Source: Cupriavidus sp. UYMMa02A (GTDB lineage: Bacteria; Pseudomonadota; Gammaproteobacteria; Burkholderiales; Burkholderiaceae). From it: a DNA stretch of 64,000 bases. Within the stretch, counting starts at the first letter, position 1, and the number at the start of each line of letters is the position of its first letter. Of this stretch, positions 47,392 to 56,465 are shown in pieces. Below the pieces are notes generated by a model. It was given only the letters and a program-made list of their open reading frames with translations. It was not told the origin of the DNA and did not search any database. The position numbers and the translations under genes are program-made. The stretch is from positions 1 through 64,000 of the forward strand of contig LRMT01000011.1 in NCBI GenBank assembly GCA_001725945.1. The letters run 5' to 3'.

Positions 47392-47502
47392 CGACTTCTC
47401 CGTTCAAGTGCGGGCGGTTGGCCAGTGAATCTCGCGTCGCCATGGTTGCTAGATTAGAACTAGCGAAGTTGAAAATATCTACCTGTTAACCCTATGCTTG
47501 GA

Positions 47503-47521
47503 CACTAGATATTATCTAGTG
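47503..47521. promoter_or_regulatory. 19-bp palindromic operator in the iclR promoter
   Basis: CACTAGATATTATCTAGTG is a perfect inverted repeat with 9-base arms. It fills the spacer of a likely promoter (TGGACA at 47499, TATACT at 47523) ahead of iclR, so binding would block iclR itself. A second, shorter inverted repeat, GCTAG-N7-CTAGC at 47448-47464, is nearer the divergent FAD oxidoreductase gene. Confidence 0.7.
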
Positions 47522-47562
47522 ATATACTGCGCGCATTATCCATCTCATGGGGGGGACGTACC

Positions 47563-48360
47563 GTGGATCACAGCGAACCGGCGCCCGAGCGCGAGCGCCG
47601 CGGCATTCAGTCGATCGAAGTCGGCGGAGAAATCCTGAAGGTGCTGGCGTCCGAGGCCAGGCCGATGGCGCTGCGCGACCTCGTGAAGGCCGCCAATATG
47701 CCGTCGGGCAAGATCCATCCGTATCTGGTGAGCTTTGGGAAGATCGGGCTTGTGGCCCAGGATCCGGTGACGGGCTACTACCTGCTCGGGCCGATGGCGA
47801 TCCAACTCGGCCTGACCAGCCTGCAGACGCTCAACCCGATCCGCGAGGCCACACCGTTCGCCGAAGCGCTGTCAGAAGAAACGTCGCACGCGGTCGCGCT
47901 CGCCGTATGGGGGAACCTCGGTCCGGTCATCGTGCGGCTGATCGATGCGTCCTATCCGATCCACACGAACATCCGTACCGGCACGGTGATGTCGATGGCC
48001 AATACAGCGACCGGCAGAGTTTTCTCTGCCTTCCTGCCACGGCAGTTCACCGAGAAACTGCTACTGGACGATCGCGTGCGCCTCGGTCCCGATATCGCGC
48101 ATCCACTGGAAGCGGCTGTGGTGGAAGAGATGATCAAGGAAGCGCGGGCGCGCCACATGTCCCGCAGCATCAACCATCCCACGCCGGGAATCGTTGCCTT
48201 TTCCGCGCCGGTATTCGACTACTCGGGAAATATTGCGCTGACGATCACGATCATGGGACCGACCGGCACGGTCGATACCGATTGGGACGGCCCGGTTGCA
48301 AAAGCATTGGGCGCTTGTGCCCAGGGAGTTTCGAAGCGGCTTGGCTACCGGGAGTCGTAA
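47563..48360 (+). CDS. IclR family transcriptional regulator
   Basis: A 265-residue IclR protein. The N-terminal winged helix is GIQSIEVGGEILKVLASEARPMALRDLVKAANMPSGKIHPYLVSFGKIGLVAQDPVTGYYLLGPMAIQLG. The effector domain includes HTNIRTGTVMSMANTATGRVFSAFLP and SINHPTPGIVAFSAPVFDYSGNIALTITIMGP. The start is a GTG. It is divergent from the FAD oxidoreductase operon and probably regulates it through the palindromes in the 171-base gap. The frame is intact. Confidence 0.9.
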   Translation: MDHSEPAPERERRGIQSIEVGGEILKVLASEARPMALRDLVKAANMPSGKIHPYLVSFGKIGLVAQDPVTGYYLLGPMAIQLGLTSLQTLNPIREATPFAEALSEETSHAVALAVWGNLGPVIVRLIDASYPIHTNIRTGTVMSMANTATGRVFSAFLPRQFTEKLLLDDRVRLGPDIAHPLEAAVVEEMIKEARARHMSRSINHPTPGIVAFSAPVFDYSGNIALTITIMGPTGTVDTDWDGPVAKALGACAQGVSKRLGYRES

Positions 48361-48823
48361 CAGCGCGCCCGTAGAACGACATCGTTCGCAGGCCAGGCTC
48401 TTGGCGGAACCGAGATAACGCAGGGAATCGTCGATCCTCCATGCGAGGTATTTCCTTCCACCCGTACCGGCCATTTGGGGTCGGCTACGGCCCTGCGCGG
48501 ACCGGTCCAGGAGGAACGCTCGGTTGTGCTCGGCGTCGGGCCGCAGCCGGCCATCTACAGCCGCTCGACCAAAGTAGGAAAGGGACAATCGAGCGTCCGC
48601 AGTACGCCTATGACGTGACGCACACAGTCGATGCCGCGAGCGCTACCGAACCCGCCCGATCGCCATTCGCTGCCGGGTGGAGATGACTGCCTGCCCCCTG
48701 AAACAAGCCTACACTCATCCATGCCCCGCGCTACCTGGATACTGGCCGCCACATCAGTTTGACGGGCGCGGATGGGCATGTTCGTTCCTCATGGCGCCGC
48801 TTATTCGCGGCAAAGGAGAAGCC
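48361..48823. other. Intergenic stretch between iclR and the VOC gene
   Basis: About 460 bases in which I see no convincing gene, RNA or terminator. A reverse open frame here has arginine-rich shadow composition and no ribosome site. Confidence 0.5.
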
Positions 48824-49252
48824 ATGGAAAAGATCCCAAAAACCACCGCCTTGTTCATCGCAGGCTTTGGCCCGATAGTGTTTGAAGCCCAGGCAAGCCG
48901 CGAGCTCTACAGTCTGGCCTTCGGTATCGCCTTCAAGGAAGAGAAAGGCGGCTACCTCCATACGGAGAGTCTGAAAGGCGCAAACACTTTTGCCTTATGG
49001 CCGCTCTCTCAGGCCGCTCAGTCGTGCTTCGGCACGGATTCGTGGCCTAGTGACGTACCCATCCCGCAAGCCTGGATTGAGTTTGATGTCGAGAACGTCG
49101 AAGCGGCTACGGCAGAACTGGAATCACGAGGGTATCGGATGCTGGTCAGTAACCGGAATGAGCCGTGGGGCCAGACTGTCAGTCGCTTTATCGGGCCGGA
49201 AGGACTGCTGGTAGGAATCACCTTTACGCCATCGATGCGGGAAGAGAAATGA
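48824..49252 (+). CDS. VOC family (glyoxalase/bleomycin resistance-like) protein
   Basis: A 142-residue VOC-fold protein: FIAGFGPIVFEAQASRELYSLAFGIAFKEEKGGYLHTES, then WIEFDVENVEAATAELESRGYRMLVSNRNEPWGQTVSRFIGPEGLLVGITFTPS, the usual pair of beta-alpha-beta-beta-beta units. An AAAGGAGA ribosome site fixes the start at 48824; the open frame upstream is not coding. The function may be detoxification or ring chemistry and cannot be narrowed. The frame is intact. Confidence 0.82.
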   Translation: MEKIPKTTALFIAGFGPIVFEAQASRELYSLAFGIAFKEEKGGYLHTESLKGANTFALWPLSQAAQSCFGTDSWPSDVPIPQAWIEFDVENVEAATAELESRGYRMLVSNRNEPWGQTVSRFIGPEGLLVGITFTPSMREEK

Positions 49253-49456
49253 TGGCCAAAGTGGCAGTCCTGCGTGCGGTGACTGATCGGGCCGCGAGCA
49301 GCACTCGCCCCGCCAGGTGAATGGCTGATGAAGTACTGAGAACGGTCCTCGTGGACCGGGTGGCGGCAACGGGTCGGCTACGGAACTTCGCGGCCGTGGC
49401 CGCATCGGCGCCGAGCGGATGGCCGCCACCGGCTGCACAGTCAACCGTTTGGCCAC

Positions 49457-50456
49457 TCACTTGATCGTCACGACGACCTTGCCCTTCGCGCGTCCCTGAG
49501 CCAGGTATTCAAGCGCTTCCTTCGCTTGCTCGAACGAAAAAACCCTGTCGATCACGGGACGAATGTGTTCCGACTCGAGAAGCCCTCCAATTTGGGCGAG
49601 TTGGGCGCCGTCGGGACGCATGAATAGAAACGAGTAAGTGACGTCCTGCTTTCTTGCAAGGCGGTTGATTTTTCGGCTCATCAAGCCGAACACGAACGTG
49701 AAAAAGAAATTCAGACGACGTGCGCGGGCGAAGGCGGCGTCCAACGGACCGATGAGCGAGACAATCTTGCTCCCTGGCTTGAGAATGCCGAGGCTTTCTC
49801 GATCGCATCGCCCCGCAGTGTACCGAGCACCACGTCGTAGCCCCGCAGCACTTTTTCGAAGTTCTCCTTCTTATAATCAACCACCTCTCCGCGCCCAGCG
49901 TGGTGACCAGTGGGACATTACCCGTGCTGGTAGTCGTTCCTACCTTGGCACCAAGGTACTTTGCTAGCTGGATCGCGAACGTACCGATACCGCCCGACCC
50001 CGCAGGGATGAACACCTTCTGGCCAGCTTGAACCTTGGCACGCTCCTTCAATGCTTGCCACGAGGTGAGGCCAACCATCGGCACGGAGGCGGCCTGCACA
50101 AAGTCGAGCTTGGCCGGCTTCGGTGCGGCAACGCTTTCCGGCACCGCCGCGAATTCGGCTATCGCCCCTCTGCCAAGATCGAAGAGACTGGCAAAAACGG
50201 CATCGCCCGGCTTAAAACGCGTCACGCGACTGCCAACCTCAACCACCACGCCGGCAATATCGCTGCCTAGCGTGGCCGGTAATTCGAACTTCAGGACAGG
50301 CTTGAACGTGCCCGCCGGAATCATGTTGTCGATGGGGTTCAATCCCGCCGCGTGGACCTGCACCAGCAGCTCATCAGTCTTTAACGTGGGGCGCGGAACG
50401 TCAGCGAATTCGATCTCAGGTGACCTGCCATAGCGTTTGAATGTGAGTGCTTTCAT
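49457..50456 (-). CDS. NADP-dependent MDR-family oxidoreductase, quinone-oxidoreductase-like (frameshifted)
   Basis: About 333 residues, zinc-independent MDR family. The first frame has MKALTFKRYGRSPEIEFADVPRPTLKTDELLVQVHAAGLNPIDNMIPAG and AGSGGIGTFAIQLAKYLGAKVGTTTST. Lost bases near 49893 and 49785 break the frame; the repaired middle reads GAERVVDYKKENFEKVLRGYDVVLGTLRGDA and SLGILKPGSKIVSLIGPLDAAFA. The C-terminus is SEHIRPVIDRVFSFEQAKEALEYLAQGRAKGKVVVTIK. It probably reduces an enone or quinone with NADPH. It is the last gene of the TetR-linked operon, 6 bases after the hydrolase. Confidence 0.86.
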
Positions 50457-50462
50457 GTTGCT

Positions 50463-51325
50463 CTAACCAATGTGGGGTGCTGCCAGGAACGCCAGCGCCT
50501 TCGACACGAAGTCGGCGTGATATTGAAAGATGCCGCCGTGCCCGGCGTCTTCGTAGATGACCAACTGCGCATGGGGAATGCGGCGAGCCATGTCGAGACT
50601 CAGTGTGGTGGGCACCATGATGTCGTTGTCGCCATTGGCGATCAGGACCGGCATGCGCAGGCCGGCGAGATCCTGCGGCACCTGCTGGCTCCAAGCCTTG
50701 ATCGCCTTGAGCTGGCGCGAGAACGCGCGAGGTGTCGGTCCCCTGTCGCGATCGGCGCGGCGCTCCTTCAGTCTTTTCAGGAAGGCGCTTGCCGCCTGCC
50801 GGCCGTTGGCCGTAGCGGTGAAGAAGAGATAGGTCTTGGGGTCGCGTAGCGTCAGCAGGCCCTTGAGTATCAGCGGCCACGACACCGCACCGACACGATC
50901 GATGCCCTGACCGCCCGCGGGGCCCGTGCCGGTAAGGATGAGCTTGCGCACAAGGGCAGGCGCCTTCAGGGCCACGTCCTGCGCCACGAAACCGCCAAGC
51001 GAAAAGCCGAGCAGATTGACTTGATCGAAACCCATCGCGCGGATCACCGCGATAGTGTCGCGCGCCATCTCATCGACGGTCACTGGCGCGGTGCCGCCAG
51101 ACAAACCGATTCCGCGATAGTCGATGGCAATAACGTGATGCTCACGAGCCAGGCCATCTACGATGCGCGGGTCGAAGTTGTCCAGCACGGCGCCCCAGTG
51201 GTTGAGCAGGACCAACGGGGTACCGCCATGCTGTCCCAGTTCGCGATAAGCAACGTGGTTCCGCCCGCCTCTATGAGCTTGGTCTGAGCGTGGGCATAAG
51301 ACGCCTGCAGCGCTTTGAAGTTCAT
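50463..51325 (-). CDS. Alpha/beta hydrolase (frameshifted)
   Basis: About 287 residues. The N-terminus (MNFKALQASYAHAQTKLIEAGGTT) breaks near 51255 and continues YRELGQHGGTPLVLLNHWGAVLDNFDP, then the nucleophile elbow GFSLGGFVAQDVALKAP (catalytic Ser) and the acid/His region MPVLIANGDNDIMVP and IYEDAGHGGIFQYHADF. It looks like the haloperoxidase/dehalogenase-like branch. The substrate is unknown. It lies between the SDR and MDR genes. Confidence 0.85.
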
Positions 51326-51363
51326 GGTCGATTCTCGTCGGGGGTGACACCCCGGTGTGGCGG

Positions 51364-52152
51364 TCAGGCTTCGGGCCGATAGCGTTCGGCCGCCTGGGCT
51401 TGTCGAATGTCCGATATGAGCCCTTGACGCGCGCCATCCAATGCGTCCCAGCGCGCCGCCACGTGCAGCGGCGGGATAGTCACGAGTTCGCGGCGATCGA
51501 AGCCGACCAGTGCCGCATCAACCAGTTCGCCGACTTCCATCACCTCGGGAAGCGTATTGACGTCGATGCCGGCGCGCCCCCATATTTCCGTGCGGGTCGC
51601 TGCCGGGAGCACTGCCTGCACGTAGACGCCGCTGGGCGACAATTCAAGGTTCAATCCCTGCGACAGGAACAGCACAAACGCCTTGGTGGCGCCGTAAATC
51701 GACATGCCGAACTCGGGCGCGAAACCTACCACCGAGCCGATGTTGACGATTGCGCCGGTACCCGACTCCACGAAGCGCGGAGCGGCGGCGGCTGCAAGCC
51801 GCGTAAGCGCCGTGGTGTTGAGCGTGATCAGGCGGTCGATGCCCTCGGTAGTCTGCTGCACGAAGCCACCCGACTGAGCCATCCCGGCGTTGTTGATCAG
51901 GATGCCTATGCGAGCATCCTCGCGCAGACGAGTCTCGATCCCGGCAAGGTCGGCGGGCTGGGTGAGGTCGGCCTGCAGCACTTCCACGGCCACCCCTCTT
52001 TCTTCATGCAGCCGCGCGGCCAGCGTATCGAGTCGCGCCTTGTCGCGTGCAACCAGCACAAGGTCGTGGCCGCGGCGGGCGAAGCGCTCGGCGTAGGTGG
52101 CGCCGATGCCGGAGGAGGCGCCGGTGACGAGAACAGTCGGAAGCGTGGTCAT
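51364..52152 (-). CDS. Short-chain dehydrogenase/reductase
   Basis: A 262-residue SDR with TVLVTGASSGIGATYAERFARRGHDLVLVARDKARLDTLA (NADP-binding TGxxxGIG and a basic residue after strand 2), ILINNAGMAQSGGF and NIGSVVGFAPEFGMSIYGATKAFVLFLSQGLN (Ser, Tyr, Lys). It resembles the YqjQ/DltE class. The start at 52152 gives MTTLPTVLVTGAS. It is the second gene after the ene-reductase. The frame is intact. Confidence 0.88.
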   Translation of the reverse strand: MTTLPTVLVTGASSGIGATYAERFARRGHDLVLVARDKARLDTLAARLHEERGVAVEVLQADLTQPADLAGIETRLREDARIGILINNAGMAQSGGFVQQTTEGIDRLITLNTTALTRLAAAAAPRFVESGTGAIVNIGSVVGFAPEFGMSIYGATKAFVLFLSQGLNLELSPSGVYVQAVLPAATRTEIWGRAGIDVNTLPEVMEVGELVDAALVGFDRRELVTIPPLHVAARWDALDGARQGLISDIRQAQAAERYRPEA

Positions 52153-52206
52153 GAATGATTTCCTTTTCAAGGCGGTTCGGACGCGGTGACGCAAGCAGCG
52201 CGCGCC

Positions 52207-53287
52207 TCAGGCGGTGATGGATGGGTAATCGGTGTAGCCCGCAGCGCCGCCACCATAGAGCGTGGCGAAGTCGGGCTGGGCCAGCGGAGCGCCGGTCTTC
52301 AGGCGTTTGACCAGGTCGGGGTTGCTGATGAAGGCACGGCCGAAAGCGAACAGGTCTGCCTTGCCCTCATTGAGCCGGGCGGTGGCGAGTTCCAGGTCGT
52401 AGCCGTTGTTGGCCAGGTAGGTTTGCCTGAAGCGGCGGCGCAGCGCGTCGTAGTCAAACGGTGCGACATCGCGCGGGCCGCCGGTCGCACCCTCGACGAC
52501 ATGCAGGTAGACGATGCCCAGCGCGCTGAGCTGCCCGGCGATGTAGTCGTACTGCGGCTGAGGGTCGCTGCTCGAAATGCCATTTGCCGGTGACACAGGC
52601 GAGATGCGCACACCGGTTCTGTCGGCGCCGATTTCTGCCGCCACTGCCGCGACGACTTCCAACAACAGGCGCGCACGGTTCTCGATCGTGCCGCCGTAGG
52701 CGTCAGTGCGCTGGTTGGCCCCATCTTTGATGAACTGCTCCAGCAGGTAGCCGTTGGCACCGTGGATCTCCACGCCGTCGAAGCCTGCGGCCATTGCATT
52801 GGCCGCGGCTTGACGAAAGTCGCCAACGATGCCCGGCAGTTCATTGAGTTCGAGGCGCGCGGCTGCGACACATCGACAAAACCATTGTTGACAAAGGTCT
52901 TCGTCGCCGCGCGGATGGCCGAAGGCGCGACTGGCGCAGCGCCGTCAGGCTGGACATCGACGTGCGAAACACGGCCGACGTGCCAGAGTTGCGCAAAGAT
53001 GCCTCCCCCCTTGGCATGCACAGCCTCGGTGACCTTGCGCCAGCCGGCGATTTGCCCGGGCGTGTACAGGCCCGGGGTGTCCTGATAGCCTGAGCCTGGG
53101 CCGACACCTGAGTGGCTTCCGTGATGATCAGGCCGGCCGAGGCGCGCTGGGCGTAGTAGGTGGCGGCCAGTTCGCTGGGTACCAGCCCCGCGCCTGCGCG
53201 ATTGCGGGTCAGCGGCGCCATGACAAAACGATTGGCGAGTGTCAGGCGCCCAAGGGTGTAGGGCTCGAAAAGCGTCTTGTCGGTCAT
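52207..53287 (-). CDS. Old yellow enzyme / NemA-type alkene reductase (frameshifted)
   Basis: About 361 residues in three frames. The first is MTDKTLFEPYTLGRLTLANRFVMAPLTRNRAGAGLVPSELAATYYAQRASAGLIITEATQVS. The second is TPGLYTPGQIAGWRKVTEAVHAKGGGIFAQLWHVGRVSH. The third is AAGFDGVEIHGANGYLLEQFIKDGANQRTDAYGGTIENRARLLLEV and LFAFGRAFISNPDLVKRLKTG. FMN-binding and the HGANGYL catalytic region are complete. Breaks are near 53095 and 52860. NemA-type enzymes reduce electrophilic alkenes, nitro compounds and quinones. It is the first gene of the operon, divergent from tetR. Confidence 0.9.
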
Positions 53288-53354
53288 GTTGCGTCAGCCT
53301 CTGGTGTTGGAATCGCACTCAATGATGATGATCATAATCTTAACTGTCAAGGTT

Positions 53355-53374
53355 TTGATGACGATTAACATCAA
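53355..53374. promoter_or_regulatory. Candidate TetR operator
   Basis: TTGATG-N8-CATCAA is an inverted repeat (6-base arms) in the 132-base AT-rich gap between the ene-reductase operon and tetR. It is a plausible site for shared autoregulation. Confidence 0.45.
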
Positions 53375-53419
53375 TGTACAATGGAGCCTTCGCAGACATG
53401 AAACCACCGTGGTCAGGAA

Positions 53420-54130
53420 ATGAAGATCACCAAGGCACAGGCACAGGCCAACCGCGAGCACGTTGTCGCGACGGCGTCCAAGATGTTTCGGGAACGTGGC
53501 TATGACGGGGTTGGCGTTGCCGATCTGATGGCCGCCGCCGGCTTCACCCACGGCGGCTTTTACAGACAGTTCAGCTCCAAGGCCGACCTGATGGCGGAAT
53601 CGGCGGCCTGCGGCATCGCGCAGACGGTGGCACTAGGCGCGGGTGTAAACGCCCCAGAGTTCGTGCAGCATTACCTTTCTCGCGAGCACCGCGACACCCG
53701 CGCAACCGGTTGCACGATGGCCGCACTAGGCGGGGATGCCGCGCGTCAACCAGAAGCGGTTCGGACCGCGTTCGCGGCTGGCATTGAGAGCCTGCTGGCT
53801 GCGCTGAGGCCCGAGGACACTCTTTCGGACGGAGCCGATCCAGGTCGGGCGCGAGCCCGGTCCCTCGACACACTGGCGCACGCGGTGGGCGCCATCGTCA
53901 TGTCGCGGGCCTGTCCGGACGACTCGCCGCTGGCCGACGAAATCCTGGCGGTTTGCCGCGACGCGATCCTCGCGTCACTGGGCGTGTCCACAACAGCAAA
54001 CACTTCTTCGCATGACTGGCGCACTGCTGGCATTCAGCGACCGGCCGATCGCCAGAACACCAGTGGCGACAGCGTCGACAGCGTCGACAGCGGCAAGCTG
54101 GCCGCCAGGACGATAAAGAAGGGCAAATAG
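53420..54130 (+). CDS. TetR family regulator
   Basis: A 236-residue TetR protein. The HTH is in residues 10-60: NREHVVATASKMFRERGYDGVGVADLMAAAGFTHGGFYRQFSSKADLM. Several cysteines (SAACGIAQ, RATGCTMAAL, SRACPDD, AVCRDA) recall redox-sensing NemR-like regulators, though this is only suggestive. The last 35 residues (RPADRQNTSGDSVDSVDSGKL...) include a short tandem repeat and lie antisense to an apparent MFS relic, so the original stop may have been lost. It is divergent from the old yellow enzyme operon. Confidence 0.85.
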   Translation: MKITKAQAQANREHVVATASKMFRERGYDGVGVADLMAAAGFTHGGFYRQFSSKADLMAESAACGIAQTVALGAGVNAPEFVQHYLSREHRDTRATGCTMAALGGDAARQPEAVRTAFAAGIESLLAALRPEDTLSDGADPGRARARSLDTLAHAVGAIVMSRACPDDSPLADEILAVCRDAILASLGVSTTANTSSHDWRTAGIQRPADRQNTSGDSVDSVDSGKLAARTIKKGK

Positions 54131-54262
54131 GCGGGCACAACCTGCGCAGAGACAACTCCATGGAGGGGCCGCGCAGCCCATTTGCATGAAGCCGAACAGG
54201 ACCGGGGCGCGCCTGCCTTCTGCCCGAACGGCGGCAGCGCGATTGCGGTGCCCAGCGGATGG
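54034..54262 (-). pseudogene. C-terminal relic of an MFS (Bcr/CflA-like) transporter
   Basis: On the minus strand the patches HPLGTAIALPPFGQKAG, VLFGFMQMG and PAYLPFFIVLAASLPLSTLS, ending FWRSAGR and a stop at 54034, match the last two helices of a drug-efflux MFS protein in order. Two frame changes separate them. Nothing transporter-like lies upstream, where the CoA-transferase gene ends at 54289, so only about 75 codons remain. It overlaps the 3' end of tetR on the opposite strand. Unlike most frame breaks here, the loss of the N-terminal part points to real gene decay. Confidence 0.5.
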
Positions 54263-54288
54263 AGATATGACCCTGACTGCCGCGGCTC

Positions 54289-55448
54289 TCAGCCGGCGAA
54301 CTCCGCCAGCAGCCGTTCCCGATCCTGATCCAGCGCCGGCGGATTGCGGACCCCTGACAGCGCCGCCGCCGCACCGATCTTGACGGGGTTGCCCGCGATT
54401 TGCAGCGCCTTGCCGTCGCCAATGCCGATGTCGAGGATCATCCCGCGCGCCTGGACGTGCGGGTTACTGACCAGTTGCGGAACGCTGTTCATCGGGCCAT
54501 GCGGGATACCGGCGGCTTCGAGGACCGTTTCCCATTCTGACGTGGTGGCATCAGCCAGGCGCGACTCCAGGCAGGCCTTGAGCGCGACATGGTGTTCGTT
54601 GCGCGACGGCACCGTAGCGAATCTTGCCTCCTGGGCCCATTCGCTGCGGCCGAGGGCGTTGCAGAGCTTGGTGAACAAGGCATCATTGCCAACCGCGATC
54701 ACAATAAAGCCGTCCTTGGTGGCGAACATGTCGAATGGTGTGATCGAAGGATGGCGGGTGCGAGCGGCTTTGGCACGCCGCCGGTCGCAGAGTAGCGCGC
54801 GATCGGATTCTCCAGCAGCGCGACCTGACAATCCAGCATGGAAATGTCGACGCGCTCGCCCATACCGGTATGCACGCGTTTGAGTAGTGCGGACTGGATG
54901 CCGATCGTGGCATACAGTCCGGCCCCGATATCGCCAATCGAAACCCCGACGCGCGCCGGATTGCCGCCCGCCTCCCCCGTCACGCTCATCAGCCCCCCCA
55001 TGGCCTGGACCACCATGTCATAGGCCGGGCGGTTGCGATACGGTCCGGTCTGGCCGAAGCCGGAGATCGATGCATACACGAGGCGCGGATAGCGGGCGTG
55101 CAGGTCCTCCCACGTGAAGCCCAGCTTTTCCATGACGCCGGCACGGAAGTTCTCCACCAGCACATCGGCGGTGGCGAGCATGCGGTCGAGTATCTTGCGG
55201 TCGGCAGGGTTCTTGAGGTCCAGCGCGATCGATTCCTTGTTGCGGTTGATCGACGCGAAGTAGGCCGATTCACCATCGACAAACGGGCCAACCTGGCGCG
55301 AGTCATCACCGCCGTCCGGGTTCTCGATCTTGATAACCCGTGCTCCGAGGTCGGCAAGCATCATCGTGCAGTACGGGCCCGCAAGCACCCGCGTCAGATC
55401 CACCACGGTGATTCCCGCCAGCGGCAATTGGCCACATTCCTTTGTCAT
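54289..55448 (-). CDS. CoA-transferase family III (CaiB/BaiF) (frameshifted)
   Basis: About 386 residues. The first frame has GITVVDLTRVLAGPYCTMMLADLGARVIKIENPDGGDDSRQVGPF, YFASINRNKESIALDLKNP, DVLVENFRAGVMEKLGFTWEDL, RPAYDMVVQAMGGLMSVTGEAGGNPARVGVSIGD (active-site Asp in AYDM). A break near 54775 leads to PSITPFDMFATKDGFIVIAVGNDALFTKLCNALGRSEW. It is the third gene of the GntR-linked operon, 16 bases after the Bug receptor. It activates the imported carboxylate as its CoA ester. Confidence 0.88.
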
Positions 55449-55464
55449 GACGTGCTCCACTTCA

Positions 55465-56437
55465 TTAGTCGATCTTTGCGCCGCTCGAGACCGCCAGGTC
55501 GACGCCCATCTTGCCTTCGCGCGCGGCGTATTCCTTGAATTCGGCGACTGAGCCGGACACCGAGACTTCATCACCCTGTGCCAGGAATCTCCGTTTCAGT
55601 TCCGGATTGGCCATGACCTTTGCGGTGGCGGCGTACAGCTTGTCGATGATCGCTGGCGGTGTCTTCGCCGGTGCGAACAGCCCGTACCACGCGGACAGGT
55701 CGTAGCCCTTGACGCCGCCTTCGGCGATGGTCGGCAATTGCGGATGCGCCGGCGAGCGCTGGCCGGACGTCACGGCGATGGCGATAGCCTTGCCGGTGTC
55801 GATCATCGGCTTGACCGACGGCGCCGTGCCGAAGGTCAATTGCACCTCGCCGGCAGCCACCGCCTGCGCAGATGGAGCGCCGCCCTTGAAGGGCACATGG
55901 GTCATCTGCACGTCAGCGAGCTTGGTGAAATACACCCCGGCCAAATGCGTGATCACGCCGTTACCGGAGGAAGAGTAATTGAGCGTTCCTGGGTGCGCCT
56001 TGGCCTGTGCCACCAGGTCGGCCACGCTCTTGATACCGGTGTCCTTGTTAACGACCAGGATCATCGGCGCGGCCACCAGCCGGGTAATCGGCACGAAATC
56101 AGAGGCTGGTACTTGATGTTCTTGTACAGCACCTTGTCGCCGCCCATCAAGCTGGCCGTGGCGATATAGAGCGTATAGCCATCCGCTGGCGCCTTCGACA
56201 CGAACTCCGCGGCGATGGTGGTGCCTGCACCCGGTTTGTTGTCGACGATCACCGGCTGTCCCAGTTCGCGGCTCAGTGCATCGCCATACAGACGAGCGGT
56301 GTTGTCGGCCCCACCCCCGGCAGGAAGCCGATCACCAGACGAATCGGCTTGGTCGGGTAGTCGATTGGGGCCGCATGGGCCGGTAAGGCCAGTACGGTTG
56401 CGGCCAACGCCGCCAGGCGGAATGCGGTCTTCTTCAT
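55465..56437 (-). CDS. Bug/TctC-type periplasmic receptor (frameshifted)
   Basis: About 325 residues. A signal peptide (MKKTAFRLAALAATVLALPAHA-A) is followed by PIDYPTKPIRLVIGFLPG. After a break near 56305 comes LGQPVIVDNKPGAGTTIAAEFVSKAPADGYTLYIATASLMGG, and after another near 56100 VPITRLVAAPMILVVNKDTGIKSVADLVAQAKAHPGTLNYSSSGNGVITHLAGVYF and HVPFKGGAPSAQAVAAGEVQLTFG. As with the receptor at 23749, no TctA/TctB genes are nearby. Confidence 0.88.
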
Positions 56438-56465
56438 GATGGTCGTCTCCTCGGTAGCTGTATTG

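Noticed and set aside
48061-48588. Minus-strand open frame overlapping iclR and the following gap
   Set aside because: It is antisense to a clear IclR gene, lacks a ribosome site and has arginine-rich shadow composition.
54060-54095. Tandem 9-base repeats in the tetR 3' end as a functional repeat region
   Set aside because: Only two to three copies, and they are explained by repeated leucine/serine codons (LSTLSTLS) of the antisense transporter relic.
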